A DNA stretch of 64,000 nt from contig NC_134705.1 of NCBI RefSeq assembly GCF_043290135.1, forward strand, positions 53,909,771 through 53,973,770. Direction: 5' to 3'. A program made the translations under genes and the position numbers. This DNA comes from Rhipicephalus microplus. Taxonomy: Eukaryota; Arthropoda; Arachnida; Ixodida; Ixodidae. Numbering within the stretch: the first letter of the stretch is position 1; every line of letters begins with the position of its first letter. Below the pieces are notes generated by a model that saw only the letters and a program-made list of their open reading frames with translations, was not told where the DNA came from and made no database searches. Shown here piece after piece: positions 33,822 through 45,193 of the stretch.

Positions 33822-34703
33822 CATGGTTAAAAAACTGTAAAGTGTTCGGGATGTGGGGTTGGTTTGAAAGTAGACCCAAGTGTAGAAGCGGAAGGAGAAG
33901 AGGCTGGCGCAAAATGTAGGCAATCTGAGTTCGAAGAAAAAATGGATAAAATGATAATTACCAAGAGTTACCTGCTGACGAGAATCACCGAGCTCGAGAC
34001 TGTGTTGGCGACAGCGCAAAAGAAAACGAGGGCCATGGGAGAAAGGCTGAAGTCCGCCGAGAAAGCACGAGCCAAGGTGAATAAAGGAACGGCCTACGGA
34101 GAGAACAGTAGGGAAGTGGCAACCAGAACGGTGGAGAAGAAAGAGCAAGCAAGTCTGAAAAAAACAGGTTCAGCCGGTTCAATTGTCGCAAGGCCGGGGC
34201 TGGGAGGTGACAAAGCAGCGGGTGTCACAGGTGCAAGTAACCCCCAGTTGCAGGATGCTCCAGCTGAAAAGTCACAGCATGTGATAATCGCCGGAGACTC
34301 GAATTTAAATCGACGCACAGAAGCCATCAAACAGAGGGTAAGAGATGACAAGAGGCTTGCAGTAGGGGCGTTTCCAGGACGCAAGTTGAAAGCAGTCATG
34401 AGGCAAGCGAGCGCAAAACTCAAAACTACAGCTAATAGACAAAAGCTCGTGACAATTTCAGGTGGTATACACGTTTTCCTAAATGAAGATACAGCAGGAC
34501 TAGCAACCACACTGGCGAAAGGCATTGATGACATGCGCGCCACTTCTCCTCAGGTGCAGGTAGCGATATGCACAACACCGGAGGTACCGGTGCGTGATAG
34601 CAACCTACAAAGAGCGGTTGTCAACGCAAACCAAGAGATATGGCGGATGAGTCGAGAGAAAGGCTTCGAGGTGGTGGAAATAAACAGAGAGGTGCATAGG
34701 TGA
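33822..34703 (+). pseudogene. LINE N-terminal region: coiled coil plus SGNH-esterase-like domain
   Basis: ATG at about 33822 is followed by a frameshift in an A run. From 33864 the frame is open for 280 codons. Residues about 15-75 form a coiled coil (ITELETVLATAQKKTRAMGERLKSAEKA). HVIIAGDSNLNR at about 34280 is the GDSx nucleophile motif of SGNH hydrolases, as in CR1 ORF1 esterases; ISGGIHVFLNED and EVVEINREVH are later blocks. The stop (TGA at 34701-34703) replaces a Trp codon of copy 2, and the frame continues beyond it towards the endonuclease. Confidence 0.75.
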
Positions 34704-36797
34704 GGTGGTTTTCAACGAGACAGAATTCACTTCGATGGTCGGCGAGGTCATAAGGTGCGTTGGCAACTTTCAGGACGCGCTGTAGCTTTTTTTGGGGTGA
34801 AAGCGGGCCCTTCGGGGTGCAGAATAGCTAGTAACGAGGAAAACAACCAGGAAGACTCTTTGACAGGTGGTATGGACAGATACGATTCCAAAGTGGCACC
34901 AGTATCTAAGATAGGTAAAGTCTGGAGCAGAAATATACGTAGCCACGAGCACCGAGCCAGTTCAGACATAGGGTATATTAACATGCAGGGTGGTAGGAAA
35001 AGGCTGAGGTGGGAAGAGATAGAAGAACAGGTAAGGAAGGAGAGGCCGATGGTATACGGTTTTGTAGAAACACATCTCAGGCACATGGAACAACCTCCTA
35101 ACAATGCGGACTACGCGTGGTAATATTGTAATAGAACAGAAGGCAGCAGAAAGGGGGGTGGTATTAGGGCATTCATTTATAAAAGTACAGACTAGCAAAG
35201 GGTCAAGCAGGAGTGCAAGGAACATTTATGACTAAAATGGAAAGTGGCAGGGCAAATGACACTCTTTGGTTTTGTGTACTTGTGGACGGCAGCAAAGGCA
35301 AGAGAGGAAAACCAGGTGCAGGTGGAGTGTATATCAAATGACATTCAGGAGTTAAGACGAGAGTGCGAGATAGTTATACTAGGAAATATGAATGCGCACA
35401 TAGAAGATATAGATGAGTATACCGACCCGAGAGGCAAAACGATCATGGATATTTGTGAAAGGCTTGATTTGATAATTTGCAACAGTACCAAGAAGTGTGA
35501 AGGGCAAATAACATGGGAGGTACGAAGGCTGCAGACGACAATAGATAACGCACTGATGTCACATAGGATGTATAATAAGCTCAACGGAATGTTTGAAAAC
35601 ACAGGAGGTTGGAAGACAATCTGCTCTGAATGACGCAGTGCATTGAAATAGAAGAAAAGGAACACAAGCCCCTGTAGCTAGCATTTTTGGATATTAAGGG
35701 AGCGTACGATAGCGTGGTTCAAGAGGAATTGTGGGGAATACTGGATCTGGCGACCAGATTAATTGTCACACAGGTCCCGTTCATTCGGGAGGCGATCGCC
35801 GGGCTAATTCCAAGGGCCGAGGTATTGGCCCCCCCAACCGCACCACGAAAGCGTGGACAATTTAGGAGTGGTCCTATTTGGCGCGCCAGCGGACGCCAAT
35901 TGTGGCCCAAACAACAAGTCGGAGCCAAGAGTTGATAAACAAACGAAATTATATTCTCAATAATGACAGATCAAAACAACACACAAGTATCCACACTCCA
36001 CAATAGTTGAGTACAATATGTCACCAAACAAACAACGTACTACACAGTACAATCAGCCACACTCGAAACAACGGACACAGACAACAATACGCACTACAAT
36101 GCAGTCGCATGCATTGAACAACCAAGACACTCAAAGACTAAAGAGATAGGAAGCCTTTTCAGTCCAAAGTTCTTGGAACAAAAGTCTGGATGATACTCTT
36201 CCGAGAATCACTCCTCAAAGTCCAGCGTTGTTGTCGTTCCACTGCCCCCGAAGTTTCTCTTTCAGGAAACCTCGCCGAAGTTTCTCTTCCAGGAAACCTC
36301 GCGTCTTCAATTGGCCACTCTCCAAGCTTCAACTTCTTCGCCGGAAACACGTCGGCTTCTCACACGCAGCTGTTGCCACGCGTCTTCGCTCGATAGCAGT
36401 AGACACACGCTCTTGCCTGTAGCTCGAGCCTTCACCCCTCAGGTGGAAGTCCTCTTCTTCTCCTGCTTTGTCCCTACGGACAAAACCTTCGCCGACTACA
36501 CGGCGGAATGTACATAGATGACGGTGGCTTCAGAAGTTTGTGTAGTGATCACAAACATATCAAGCTAAGTTTTGGAAGAGCAGTGAAAGTGGGAAGGAGA
36601 CAAGGTGAGCAACAACAGGAAAATTTTTATTCAGAAAGGCAAATAGAAATAGCCACTAAACAAATTGAGAAATTAACCACTGAGGGTAATAAAACAGTGT
36701 GGGCATACACGAATCTTATTATACTGTTTGAGCTAAAGCTTGCTAAGGCACGGACAAGTCACCCTGGAAAAGAGACAACCCAAAAGTTGGTGGGATG
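34704..36797 (+). pseudogene. LINE endonuclease domain and linker, interrupted
   Basis: In the same frame as the esterase region. IGYINMQGGRKRLRWEEIEEQ with VYGFVETHL (about 34970-35070) is the Asn/Glu active-site start of an EEP/APE-type nuclease; LGNMNAHIEDIDEYTDPRG (about 35380) matches the GDxNAH block and TIDNALMSHR (about 35545) the SDH-like region. Stops occur at about 35121, 35193 and 35229. At 35591 the frame is split by the chimeric block and resumes at 36511 (GGFRSLCSDHKHIKLSFGR). The domain nicks target DNA in the live element. Confidence 0.8.
35592..36503. mobile_element. chimeric insert: LINE RT fragment joined to a partial LTR
   Basis: 35592-35745 repeats 37550-37703 of the same LINE (154 bp, about 8 differences by eye). 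An 18-bp joint follows, then 35764-36503 is an LTR fragment of the gag-pro family in minus orientation, ending 8-10 bases into the primer binding site on one side and just downstream of the TATA core on the other. The block sits between two copies of CGGAATG (35585-35591 and 36504-36510). See findings. Confidence 0.8.
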
Positions 36798-38375
36798 AGG
36801 AAGTTAAGAGAGCCATAGCAAAACGTCAGGAAGCTTCTAGGGAACACAGACATGCTAAGCAGCGGGGTGAACCGACAGATGATGTTGAAAGATAATGGGA
36901 AATTTTTTTATGCTGTAGAAGGGATGCATCCCTTCTGATCATAGATAATATTAGAAGAAGGGTAGCTTACGGCTGGGAAAAGTCATAAAACAGATAGAAG
37001 GGCAGCTGCGAAATTTTGCAACCATCTAAGCTCCCTAAGAAATGAGACGAGCCTAGAGCAGAGGTTTATAACTACATCTCAAGGTGCTAGGCTAGAAGGG
37101 GACGAAGGTATCAAATATATAAGAACAAGGGTGACAGAAAAATTTGACAAAGAAGTGCTTCATGCACCACAATAGACAAGGATAAATCAAGTGGCACATT
37201 GGCCCCATTTTTACAATAAGAGTGGGAAAGGGCTGAGAAAAGGATTCCTAGTAGTACATCAATAGGCACAGATGGTATTCCAATTATGCTGATAAAGACA
37301 TTACGTCCGAATTCTAAGCTTTGAGAGAGGCATTGAGCAAAATAATATTGGATGGAGAAGTTTCCGATGGATAGAAACTTAGCAGGATGAGCATGATCTA
37401 TGAAGGAAAGGGGGACAAAACTGACATAAACAATTACCGTCCTATAACAGTGACATCAGTGGTCTACAGGCTGGCGATGCACATTATAAAAGAAAGACTG
37501 CAGGCATAGATAGAGGATTAGGGGGTGCTGGGAGAACTGCAGAATGGATTTTGGAAACACAGGAGGTTGGAAGACAATCTGCTCTCAATGACGCAGTGCA
37601 TTGACATAGCAGAAAAGGAGCACAAGCCCCTGTGGCTAGCATTTTTGGATATCAATGGAGCGTACGATAGCGTGGTTCAAGAGGAATTGTGGGGAATACT
37701 GGACACACTAGGCGTGGAATATATAGTCACTAATCTTTTAAAAGATATAAATAAAGGTAACAAGGTAATTATAAAGCGTGTAAACATGTATCTAAGCCTG
37801 CAGAGGTAAAACGGGGGCTAAGACAGGGGTGTCCCTCTGTCACCCTTATTATTCATGATGTACCTACAAGGATTAGAGGCCAAAGTAGAGGGGAGTGGAC
37901 TTGGCTTCAACCTCTCTTTCGTCAAACAAGGAGAACTCATTGAAGAGGCACTACCAGCATTGATGTACGCAGATGATATAGTGCTAATGGCCAACAACAA
38001 GGAAGATTTGCAGAGATTGGTGGACATCTGCGGTAATGAGGGAGATGGGTTAGATTTCAGAGTCATCAAGGAAAAATCAGTAGTCATGATTTTTATAGAC
38101 AATGAAGGTAGTCAGCTTAGAATACAGGAGGTCATGTTAGAGATAACAGATAAATACAAATACCTGGGCGTGTGCATAAACAATGGGGCCGATTACCTAA
38201 GGGAACACGAAATATACGTGTCGACTAAAAGTAACAGGAATCAAGCGGTAATGAAAAACAGGGCACTGTGGATTTACAATAGGTATGATGTTGTGAGAGG
38301 AATCTGGAAAGGGGTCATGGTTCCTGCTGTGACGTTCGGCAATGTGGTCTTGTGCATGAGATCAGAAGTTTAAGC
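36798..38375 (+). pseudogene. LINE reverse transcriptase domain
   Basis: Fragments include NNYRPITVTSVVYRLA (about 37430), LGELQNGFWKHRRLEDNL (37525), LAFLDINGAYDSV (RT motif A, about 37640), RGLRQGCP (motif B, about 37815, frameshifted), MYADDIVLM with both catalytic Asp (about 37966) and YKYLGVCI (motif D/E, about 38157). A frameshift lies between 37808 and 37855, with further stops before 37525. Together with the endonuclease this would carry out target-primed reverse transcription. Confidence 0.9.
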
Positions 38376-39084
38376 AAGATTAGAAATAAGCAACGTGGAA
38401 TAGGTAGGCTTGCCTTAGGAGCTCACGGGAATACACCAAATCAGGGAGTGCAAGGTGATATGGAATGGACATCATTTGAGGGCAGAGAAGCTAGCAGCAA
38501 GATAAAATTTGAGAAGCGATTGAGAGAAATGGGGGAGGAGCATTGGGCTAGGAAGGTATTCAGCTACTTGTACACGAAGAATGTCGATACAAAATGGCGT
38601 AAGCGAGCCAGAACGTTTACTGGTAGATACTTGGAAAACAGCAGGGGGCCAACCAAAAAAATTATCGGTTAAAAAGAAGGTGAGGGAAGCCGAGACCGAT
38701 ATGTGGAGAATTGGCATGATTAAGAAGTCCGCACTAGAGATCTGTCGAACATTTAGGCAGAGAATTACCAAGGCAAGAATCTATGATAATACTCGGGGTA
38801 TTTCTCTACTGTTTGAGGCCAGGACGAGAGTATTGCGAACCAAGACATATCGGGCCAAATACGAAGAGTTAAACACGGTATGCAGTCCGTGTGGAGAGGA
38901 AGAAGAAACTGCCGAACACTTGATAATATTCTGTAAAAGGCTTCACCCTATAGTTCAGGATGATGGCGTAGAGTTTTTCAAAGCACTGGGGCTTAGGGAC
39001 AGTGAGAACAAAATAGACTTTAAGCGGGTAGAATTAACTAGAAGGATTTTATCTGATAGGTGGCTAAAGTCAAGGCACGAGTGA
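38352..39084 (+). pseudogene. LINE RT C-terminal region with zinc knuckle
   Basis: Two overlapping frames (38352-38672, 38581-39084). The first matches the post-thumb region (SKIRNKQRGIGRLALGAHGN); the second contains CSPCGEEEETAEHLIIFC, a CX2CX8HX4C zinc knuckle common at LINE RT C-termini, and ends LKSRHE at a stop conserved in copy 2 (57982). Confidence 0.85.
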
Positions 39085-39149
39085 AAATCAAATCCTTCAC
39101 TGCAAAGTACGAATCCTCAACCTCCCTATTTAAGGGAAAAATAAATCTA

Positions 39150-39246
39150 GTTTTTGGTACATTAAGTATTACGGCTTGGTGGTGCGAGCCACCGCCAGAT
39201 CTAAAGGGTACAGCCATATCCATCCATCCATCCATCTATCCATCGT
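39150..39246 (+). other. LINE 3' hairpin and ATCC tail
   Basis: GGTGGTGCGAGCCACC can fold as a short stem-loop; a conserved block (AGATCTAAAGGGTACAGCC) and an ATCC microsatellite (39217-39243) follow. The same order occurs at 58024-58096. In CR1/L2 elements this structure is the RT recognition end. Confidence 0.8.
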
Positions 39247-39639
39247 TTAATTCGCATATTATCCATAAAATGAATAGAACGTGCTACTCTAAGGTCACCG
39301 CTTCGATTATCTTTTCGCCTACTTTTATATCTTCACATTTAAAATACCTCATAGAACAACCCCTTTATTTTCCTTCGCAATATTGACAGATTCTTTATTC
39401 ATCTCTAGAAGGCGTTTTACTTAATGAAGCCATTCAGGTACATTCTATTGAACGTTTTGTTATTGCACAAGTGAACACGTAGTTTATTAGAAGTATTGTC
39501 TCACCGGAAGTATATTAACATCAGAAGGTCGCACAACCATTCAGTGTTGCCCTATAATAAACACAATCTATAACATCACTCGCTCGACCGGAACGACAGG
39601 AAAAAGTCACATTCGGTAGGCTAACAGGAACATATCCTC

Positions 39640-39836
39640 TTTTAAAGTTCACTGAAGAACGTCCTAAAAAAAGAGCGCATCCAAGTAGTCAAGAAAAACA
39701 CGTTCAATTGTCTCCGGCTTATCGCAGCAATAGCTGCAGTCACCCCAAGGAACGAATAAGCCTGAATTCGTGTTTTGGCAGGCAAGATTCCGGTGTGCAA
39801 TCTAAAGAAAAAAGAATTCACTAGGAATTCACCCAA
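39640..39836 (-). pseudogene. L1/Tx1-like LINE, RT C-terminal fragment
   Basis: Minus frames read FFFRLHTGILPAKT, then (shifted) FVPWG..CSYC.DKPETIERVFLDYLDALFF. This resembles the C-terminal CX2C...HVF..C block of L1/Tx1-type RTs. A frameshift separates the parts. It may belong to the same decayed insertion as 42210-42560. Confidence 0.5.
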
Positions 39837-39839
39837 ATT

Positions 39840-41830
39840 TTTTTACACAGCCTAAAGGACTCCGGACACTTAATTTGTAAACTCGAGACGCTCAAGTTGT
39901 TTGGTAGTCCTGCATTTGGTGACACCTCTGACCAATTATTTGTGGTGAGCGTAGCCTAGAAGATATTTTAATTTAGGTTTAAAGTATGGGTGTATGCTCC
40001 TTTAAGTATTCAGGTGCGATTGGCATTTTTCAGTCTTTTACGCAGATCGGGACTCCCCTTGTGACGTGGCAGGGTTAACAATTGTGTGCCGTGCACAATA
40101 CCCCAACTGGCCCCCCGGCGGCCCCTCTTGCTCTGATGTCGGGCTGCTCTCAAGATGGTTTTCGCTGATTACGCCATGAATGCTTTTGTTTTTTCTGAGA
40201 GGGAAACGCTCAAAGCACCCACATCCCTTCATTCTTTTCATCTCATTTCATTACATGTTATTTAAAATAGGGGTACGCGGGTCCCCCTATTTCAAAACAA
40301 CCTCAGGCACTGCTCTGCTTTGAGGTGCTACTTTCTTACGGTATTTGGGCGGGGGTTTCGAACTGACAAAAAATTGTTCTCAAGTAACAAGTAACACGTC
40401 TAACTATAATTTTACAATGTGTTAAAGCATTTACGATATAGTTTCAGCATTACCAGAAACAAAGCTACAAACTACTGTAAAAAAATCGCAAACAAAAATT
40501 TCGCTGGCAGGGGTTCTTCAAAACAACCTGGCCTGGGCCAACTTGGCCCAGTGTTCAGTAAAAAGTAACAGGAAGAAGTGTTTACACTAGATTTTTGTAT
40601 AACTTTTTACACGAATTTGTAGAGAAATAAAAATCAGTTTTTGAAGAGACACGTAATATATATTACTTTCAGGTAACCTCTGATGTTCCCTCCCTTTTAT
40701 GTAGCCAGATTCCACCACACTTTTTCGCAACAGTTCTCACAGCCCAAACTGTATAACAGTGCGTATGAGTGGGTCTCGACAACTTGAAAAAAAAAAGCCT
40801 GAACTGGTTAACGCTTGGCAGATGAGAAGATATTAAGGATATTGATGAAAATACAACGACACAGACCAATCCATCAGAGTAAACCTGTCTGAAAAGATTA
40901 GTTCTACTTGCTCGCTCCCGAGAAAGACCACATGCGAAACGATGAATACTCTATAAAGTTTCTGTACATTCACACGTGAACAGTGCAGTACCTGAAGGAC
41001 ACACCAAGGCTTGCTGACTAAAAATGTGTTACGAAAGGTCGATCTCGAAAATTGATACTTGGAAACCTTCAAGTTTTTTAACTTTTTCTCGTAGCTCGTT
41101 GGCCTGACGTCACCTGTATGGTTGACTCTCACAATATTATTATCATGGAAAACCTATAGGTAACGCACAGGAGTAGTAACCCATGAAATACCAGCCATGA
41201 TGTGCGGAGTTGAGGGTCATTAACCTTACTAGTAAAGGTCTGACCACACGTATTCATGACATCATGCCAGCTTGTGGGCTTTTGACGCAGCACCGTGCCC
41301 TCCCTCTTTGAAATGAAAGGACGCGCCACTTCGCTAAGACACATGCCCTCTCTTCCCATGAAGAGAGAGTGCGGCGCTGCGTCAAAAAGCAAGACGCCAA
41401 CGCGCTGCAACGGCTACGTGTGAGCAGGCCTCAACCCATGCACTTGCTTCAGTTGACCAAACTTCAATTCGTATCACAATGAAGGTTCACGTTTTCAGTG
41501 AAATCATGCCATGCTTTCATAAAGTTTATAAAACACAGCTATATCATCGGTGCGGGCCAGTATCCGTATTTCAGCTTCTTGTAGTTTGTACCTTTTTACT
41601 ATCTGCTTTCCAAGTCCTTCCGACAAAATGACTCTATAAAAGTTGAAAATATAAGACAATGAAAAGGACATCATTGCCTTACGGAATGCTCAACAATATT
41701 GCGTTTCGCAAAAAGCTTGTTGATGATGAGCCGAGTTTAACATCCAGTATTGTGTCATTTGGACCGCATTCTGAAGTACACTATCAACTATTTTTCAGTC
41801 CAACTAAAGAAAGCTATTTTAAGGCTGAGC
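39840..41830. other. unassigned sequence
   Basis: No coding signal. A short palindrome (AATAGGGG...CCCCTATT) lies at 40264-40293, and the imperfect fold-back at 41278-41390 is listed separately. Confidence 0.4.
41278..41390. repeat. imperfect fold-back, about 30-bp arms
   Basis: Left arm GCTTTTGACGCAGCACCG (41278-41295) pairs with CGGCGCTGCGTCAAAAAGC (41372-41390). Pairing continues imperfectly inward (CCCTCCCTCTT with AAGAGAGAG). Possibly a small MITE or a diverged duplication. Confidence 0.6.
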
Positions 41831-42066
41831 CCCAACGTGGTGGTCTAGTCGCTAAGGTACTCGGCTGCTGACCCGCAGGGTGCGGGTTCGAATCCCGGCT
41901 GAGGCGGCTGCATTTCCGATGGAGGTGGAAATGTTGCAGGCCCGTGTGCTCAGATGTGGGTGCACGTTAAAGAACTCCAGGTGGTCGAAATTTCCGGAGC
42001 CCTCCACTACGGCGTCTCTCATAATCATATAGTGGTTTTGGGACGTTAAGCCTCACATATCAATCA
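41831..42066 (+). mobile_element. tRNA-derived SINE, copy 1 of 3
   Basis: A-box region TGGTCTAGTCGCTAAGGTAC, an intact B box GGGTTCGAATCCC (41884-41896), then a conserved body (GCATTTCCGATGGAGG, GTTAAAGAACTCCAGGTGG, CCTCCACTACGGCGTCTCTC) and a CAATCAAT end. It is homologous to 48290-48525 and 58419-58655. The best preserved B box of the three is here. Confidence 0.88.
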
Positions 42067-42209
42067 ATAATTTCATGACTGACGTTGTAAAACGCTGTTG
42101 TTCAATATATCTATGATTGATTGTGGCATGACAGATTTGCAGTCTATATTGTGCGTGTGTGAATGTTTGTGAATACAGTGCGCCCTATAATTCTGTATGT
42201 ATGGTGGCA

Positions 42210-42560
42210 GCCTAAATGTGATGAGAAAATGTCTGAAGTCTCTTTGCAAACACTTTCATAAAAATCTTGTAGTCAATATTCGATAGACTGATCGACTTGT
42301 ACGACTTCACGTGAAATAATTGCGTCCACAGTCTATGAAATTAATATACTACGAGATAACAAAAAATAAGGTGGCCGTACTTCTAAGTCTATTGCTTCGA
42401 CGAAAATGCTGCTAAAATCGGTGCTATTTCACGTTTGAACTGCTTATAAAATTCGGTCGTTTGCCCATCGGTACCTGTGGACTTTCCAAAATGCAAGGCA
42501 GTGATTGCTTTTGAAACTTATGCTTCAGGAAAAGAAAGCAATACTAAGTGTCTTTTTTTT
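42210..42560 (-). pseudogene. L1/Tx1-like LINE, RT fragment
   Basis: The minus strand encodes KAITALHFGKSTGTDGQTTE followed by FYKQF, then after a frame change SISLSNIDYKIFMKVFAKRL. These match the L1/Tx1 RT motifs written GKSPGxDGxTxEFY and YRPISLLNxDYKIxxKxLAxRL. Several stops lie between them, and the upstream sequence to about 42640 may be the linker. The order is as expected for one minus-strand element whose C-terminus could be 39640-39836. Confidence 0.6.
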
Positions 42561-42732
42561 AGTCTTAAACCTTCCGCGTACCTTTAAAAATTTATTTTTG
42601 AATTCATCTACATTTACGTTTACCGAAAAGTTTGTTGCAGAAATCATTGAAACTACCCTTTACAGATATGTGTTGACTTGTAATATTACCTTTGTATTCA
42701 ATATGATGTATAGTATTCCGCCGGGCCTTTAG

Positions 42733-43599
42733 TTTTTGAGACCAAGATACTTTTCGTTGGCTTCTCTCCTGTGGGCACCTTCGCCGCCTTTGCCCTCATC
42801 TGCGCACCACGATACTTTCGCCTCGTCACTTAGCTCCACTTTTGACTTCAATGACTTTATATCAATAATAAATGCGCATGAAACCTTCGTTTGCTTTTCT
42901 AACACTCATTTCAGATTTCAGCGTAGTGGCTTTTCCTCGTGCCACCTTACGTGCTCTACTACACTTGAGCGCTCGAAAGCATGTAATTTGACTCCTTCAG
43001 CCCTGGCGTCCTATAAAAAGGACAGGAAGAAGTTTGGCTGCCAAATGTGACATAATGAAGTCAGAAATTGAAAACTATGGCCGAACTATCTAACTTATAC
43101 CCCTGGATCTTCTCTGGAACTCTGCAAAATGAAAAACGAAATGGCTGAAGGCGTTAACGATGACACTCGCCACAACCAAATAATAAATGACACCTGACTG
43201 GTTAATTAATGAATCAGTATCTATCGCAATTTTGCGTTGGTTTTAAGATGTTTAACTTGATATTCACAAAGTAAGTCTTTCTTAACACTCCCGTATCGCC
43301 CGCAGTAATGGACGATCTTCATGTCCTAAATATAGGACACCACCTAGGGCTCGGTGATTGTGAGACATTTGAATGCATTCAGGCTAATGCAGATGTGTAG
43401 CTTTCGTAAAAGCTCCAATTTCTTGTTATTCCTATCTAGAAGCCTCCCCACAACACGTAGAGAATATGTAAGGAGTGTTCAAGAGTGATATAGTAAGTAA
43501 TTATTTTAAATTCGTTTCTTCAAATATAACACTGGTGAATGATAGAGCTAGAAGAAGACGACGATGGAGTGTATTTCAATTAGGTTGCCCTTGTAGCGC
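42733..43599. other. unassigned sequence
   Basis: A 104-codon frame (42736-43050) has no recognisable domain; it is Ser/Phe-rich and antisense to the presumed upstream part of the L1/Tx1 remnant. Nothing else is supported. Confidence 0.4.
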
Positions 43600-44148
43600 T
43601 GCCAAAATAAGATCCCGACGGAGTCGGTGATAGTTACCTTTGCTGGAAGTACTAGACCAACACATATCAAAGCGTGCCCACTGATATATCGGGTCGAAAC
43701 GCTATCTCCTCGTCCACTGCAGTGCCATAAATGCTGGCGTTTCGGGCATGGCATAAAGGGTTGCCGATCAGTAGAGTGGTGTCAAATGTGTGCAGGACAA
43801 CACAACTCTAAAGAATTCAAAGCTCAGGAAATGTCTTGTTGTCTCTGCGGTGGCGCTCACCCATCTGATGATGGCACATGCCCTGCAAGAGCTGAGGAGA
43901 TTCAAATAATGGAAATAATTGAGCAGAAACGTTGCTTAAGACGCGAAGCTCGAATCGCCATCGCAGAGCGCTCTCGTGGGTACGCTGTTGCGGCGATCCG
44001 TGATAACCATGTCATGAACTCGTCACTCTCAGACGTGGTAGCCTCGACCATTGAGAAAACAATGACAAAGCTATTGGAGAACCTTTTCGTGCCGCTGATG
44101 GAGTCATTTGCTCAAAAAGTAAATGCCAAATCGCTCAAGTCCTCATGA
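43600..44148 (+). pseudogene. LINE ORF1 (gag-like, zinc knuckles)
   Basis: Open from about 43600 to a TGA at 44146. It contains CHKCWRFGHGIKGC (CX2CX4HX4C), a second knuckle CQMCAGQHNSKEF with its last Cys lost, and CCLCGGAHPSDDGTC (CX2CX3HX6C). A basic segment and a helical C-terminus follow. ORF1 proteins of this kind bind the element's RNA. The N-terminal part is truncated. Confidence 0.8.
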
Positions 44149-44549
44149 ATGTTAATCATCCACATGCAGCCTTTATGCTTGCTTCAGCTAAAGAGGTGAA
44201 TACGGGATATGTAGAAACAGGGCCTTCTAAACCCAGGCACCCGATAACAACAACTGTTGAAAAGTTATATTCATCAAGATCTGGTTTGTCGGACTGCGGC
44301 CGTAAATAATCCCCATTGAACATTTGAATTGGAGCTCTGATTCAGGTTCGCAGGACTCACAAATGGAATTCGATACACACACAAAAAAATGAAACGGTCG
44401 GCGTCGCCACGAAAACACATCTCCAGTGAGTCCAAAAGGGAAAATAAAAAAATTATTGGAAAGAAATAGCATCATAACAGGAATTTTTTAAAGATAGCTT
44501 ATTGCAGAAGACAGTGCATGCTGCCGGCATATCCTTAAAATAGGTGGAT

Positions 44550-45190
44550 TAAGAATCTTGCACTGGAATTGCCAGTCAATTTTTTCGCAACTACTGATTT
44601 ATTTTGCCTTTGTAATCAGCATTCCCCAGTTGGTATATAGTTAGAAGAATATTAGCTCGCTAAAGAAAAAAACCTTTCATCTAAACAACTACCGAACATT
44701 TCGCTTAGACCGCCCCTTTCGAAGAGGTGGTTTAGCAGTGTTTATCTCTTCAAAAGTTGCGCATCGGGTAATTGTTACAGGTCAGTAATGAATTTAGAAA
44801 GTGAAATTTTAACATTATATATCTCTCTTCGGTACACCTCCCCTTTTCGTTAGTAAACGCTTATTTTCCGTCAGGTGTTCAAAACTTTAGTGTTTTAAAT
44901 ACCTTAATTTCTTCTTGCAGAAAGGACATATAAATGGTAGGAGACTTCCATTCTCATCACACTTCGTGGGGATTCAGAACAGATATGAGTGAAAAGCGCT
45001 TGTGGATTTTTGGTTCTAAAAATAGTTAATCTTGCATTAACCAGCAGGACCCCCACTTTAGTATGCAATCAGTCTCATTCTTCAATCAATATGACTTTCT
45101 GTAGTCCTAGCCTCTGTACTTCTACATGGTCTATACTTTAAACTCGGGTACAAATATCGATCATTTTCCTATATTGTTTGAGCTTCATGT
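44550..45190 (+). pseudogene. LINE ORF2 endonuclease domain, decayed
   Basis: Short frames match EEP nuclease blocks in order: RILHWNCQSI (about 44552), RRGGLAVFISSK (about 44718), MVGDFHSHHTSWGFRTD (about 44936, the GDFN.HH block with Asn changed to His) and a final IDHFPILF-like block (about 45160). Stops and frameshifts separate every block. Confidence 0.65.
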
Positions 45191-45193
45191 CCC

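Larger units (their letters stand above)
33758..39246 (+). mobile_element. CR1/L2-like LINE, copy 1
   Basis: Order: zinc-ribbon and coiled coil, SGNH-esterase-like domain, AP-type endonuclease, RT, C-terminal zinc knuckle, 3' hairpin and ATCC microsatellite tail. It is homologous along its length to 49985-58096. The 5' boundary is where the two copies start to align; the true end may be further left. It is interrupted by the chimeric block at 35592-36503 and by stops and frameshifts. The 3' hairpin plus short microsatellite, rather than poly-A, places it in the CR1/L2 group. Confidence 0.85.

Noticed and set aside
33795..34148. 117-codon minus frame opposite the LINE N-terminus
   Set aside because: Shadow of the coiled-coil region.
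41850..41905. Possible tRNA gene
   Set aside because: A and B boxes are present, but the sequence continues into a SINE body found in three copies and the cloverleaf is not complete.
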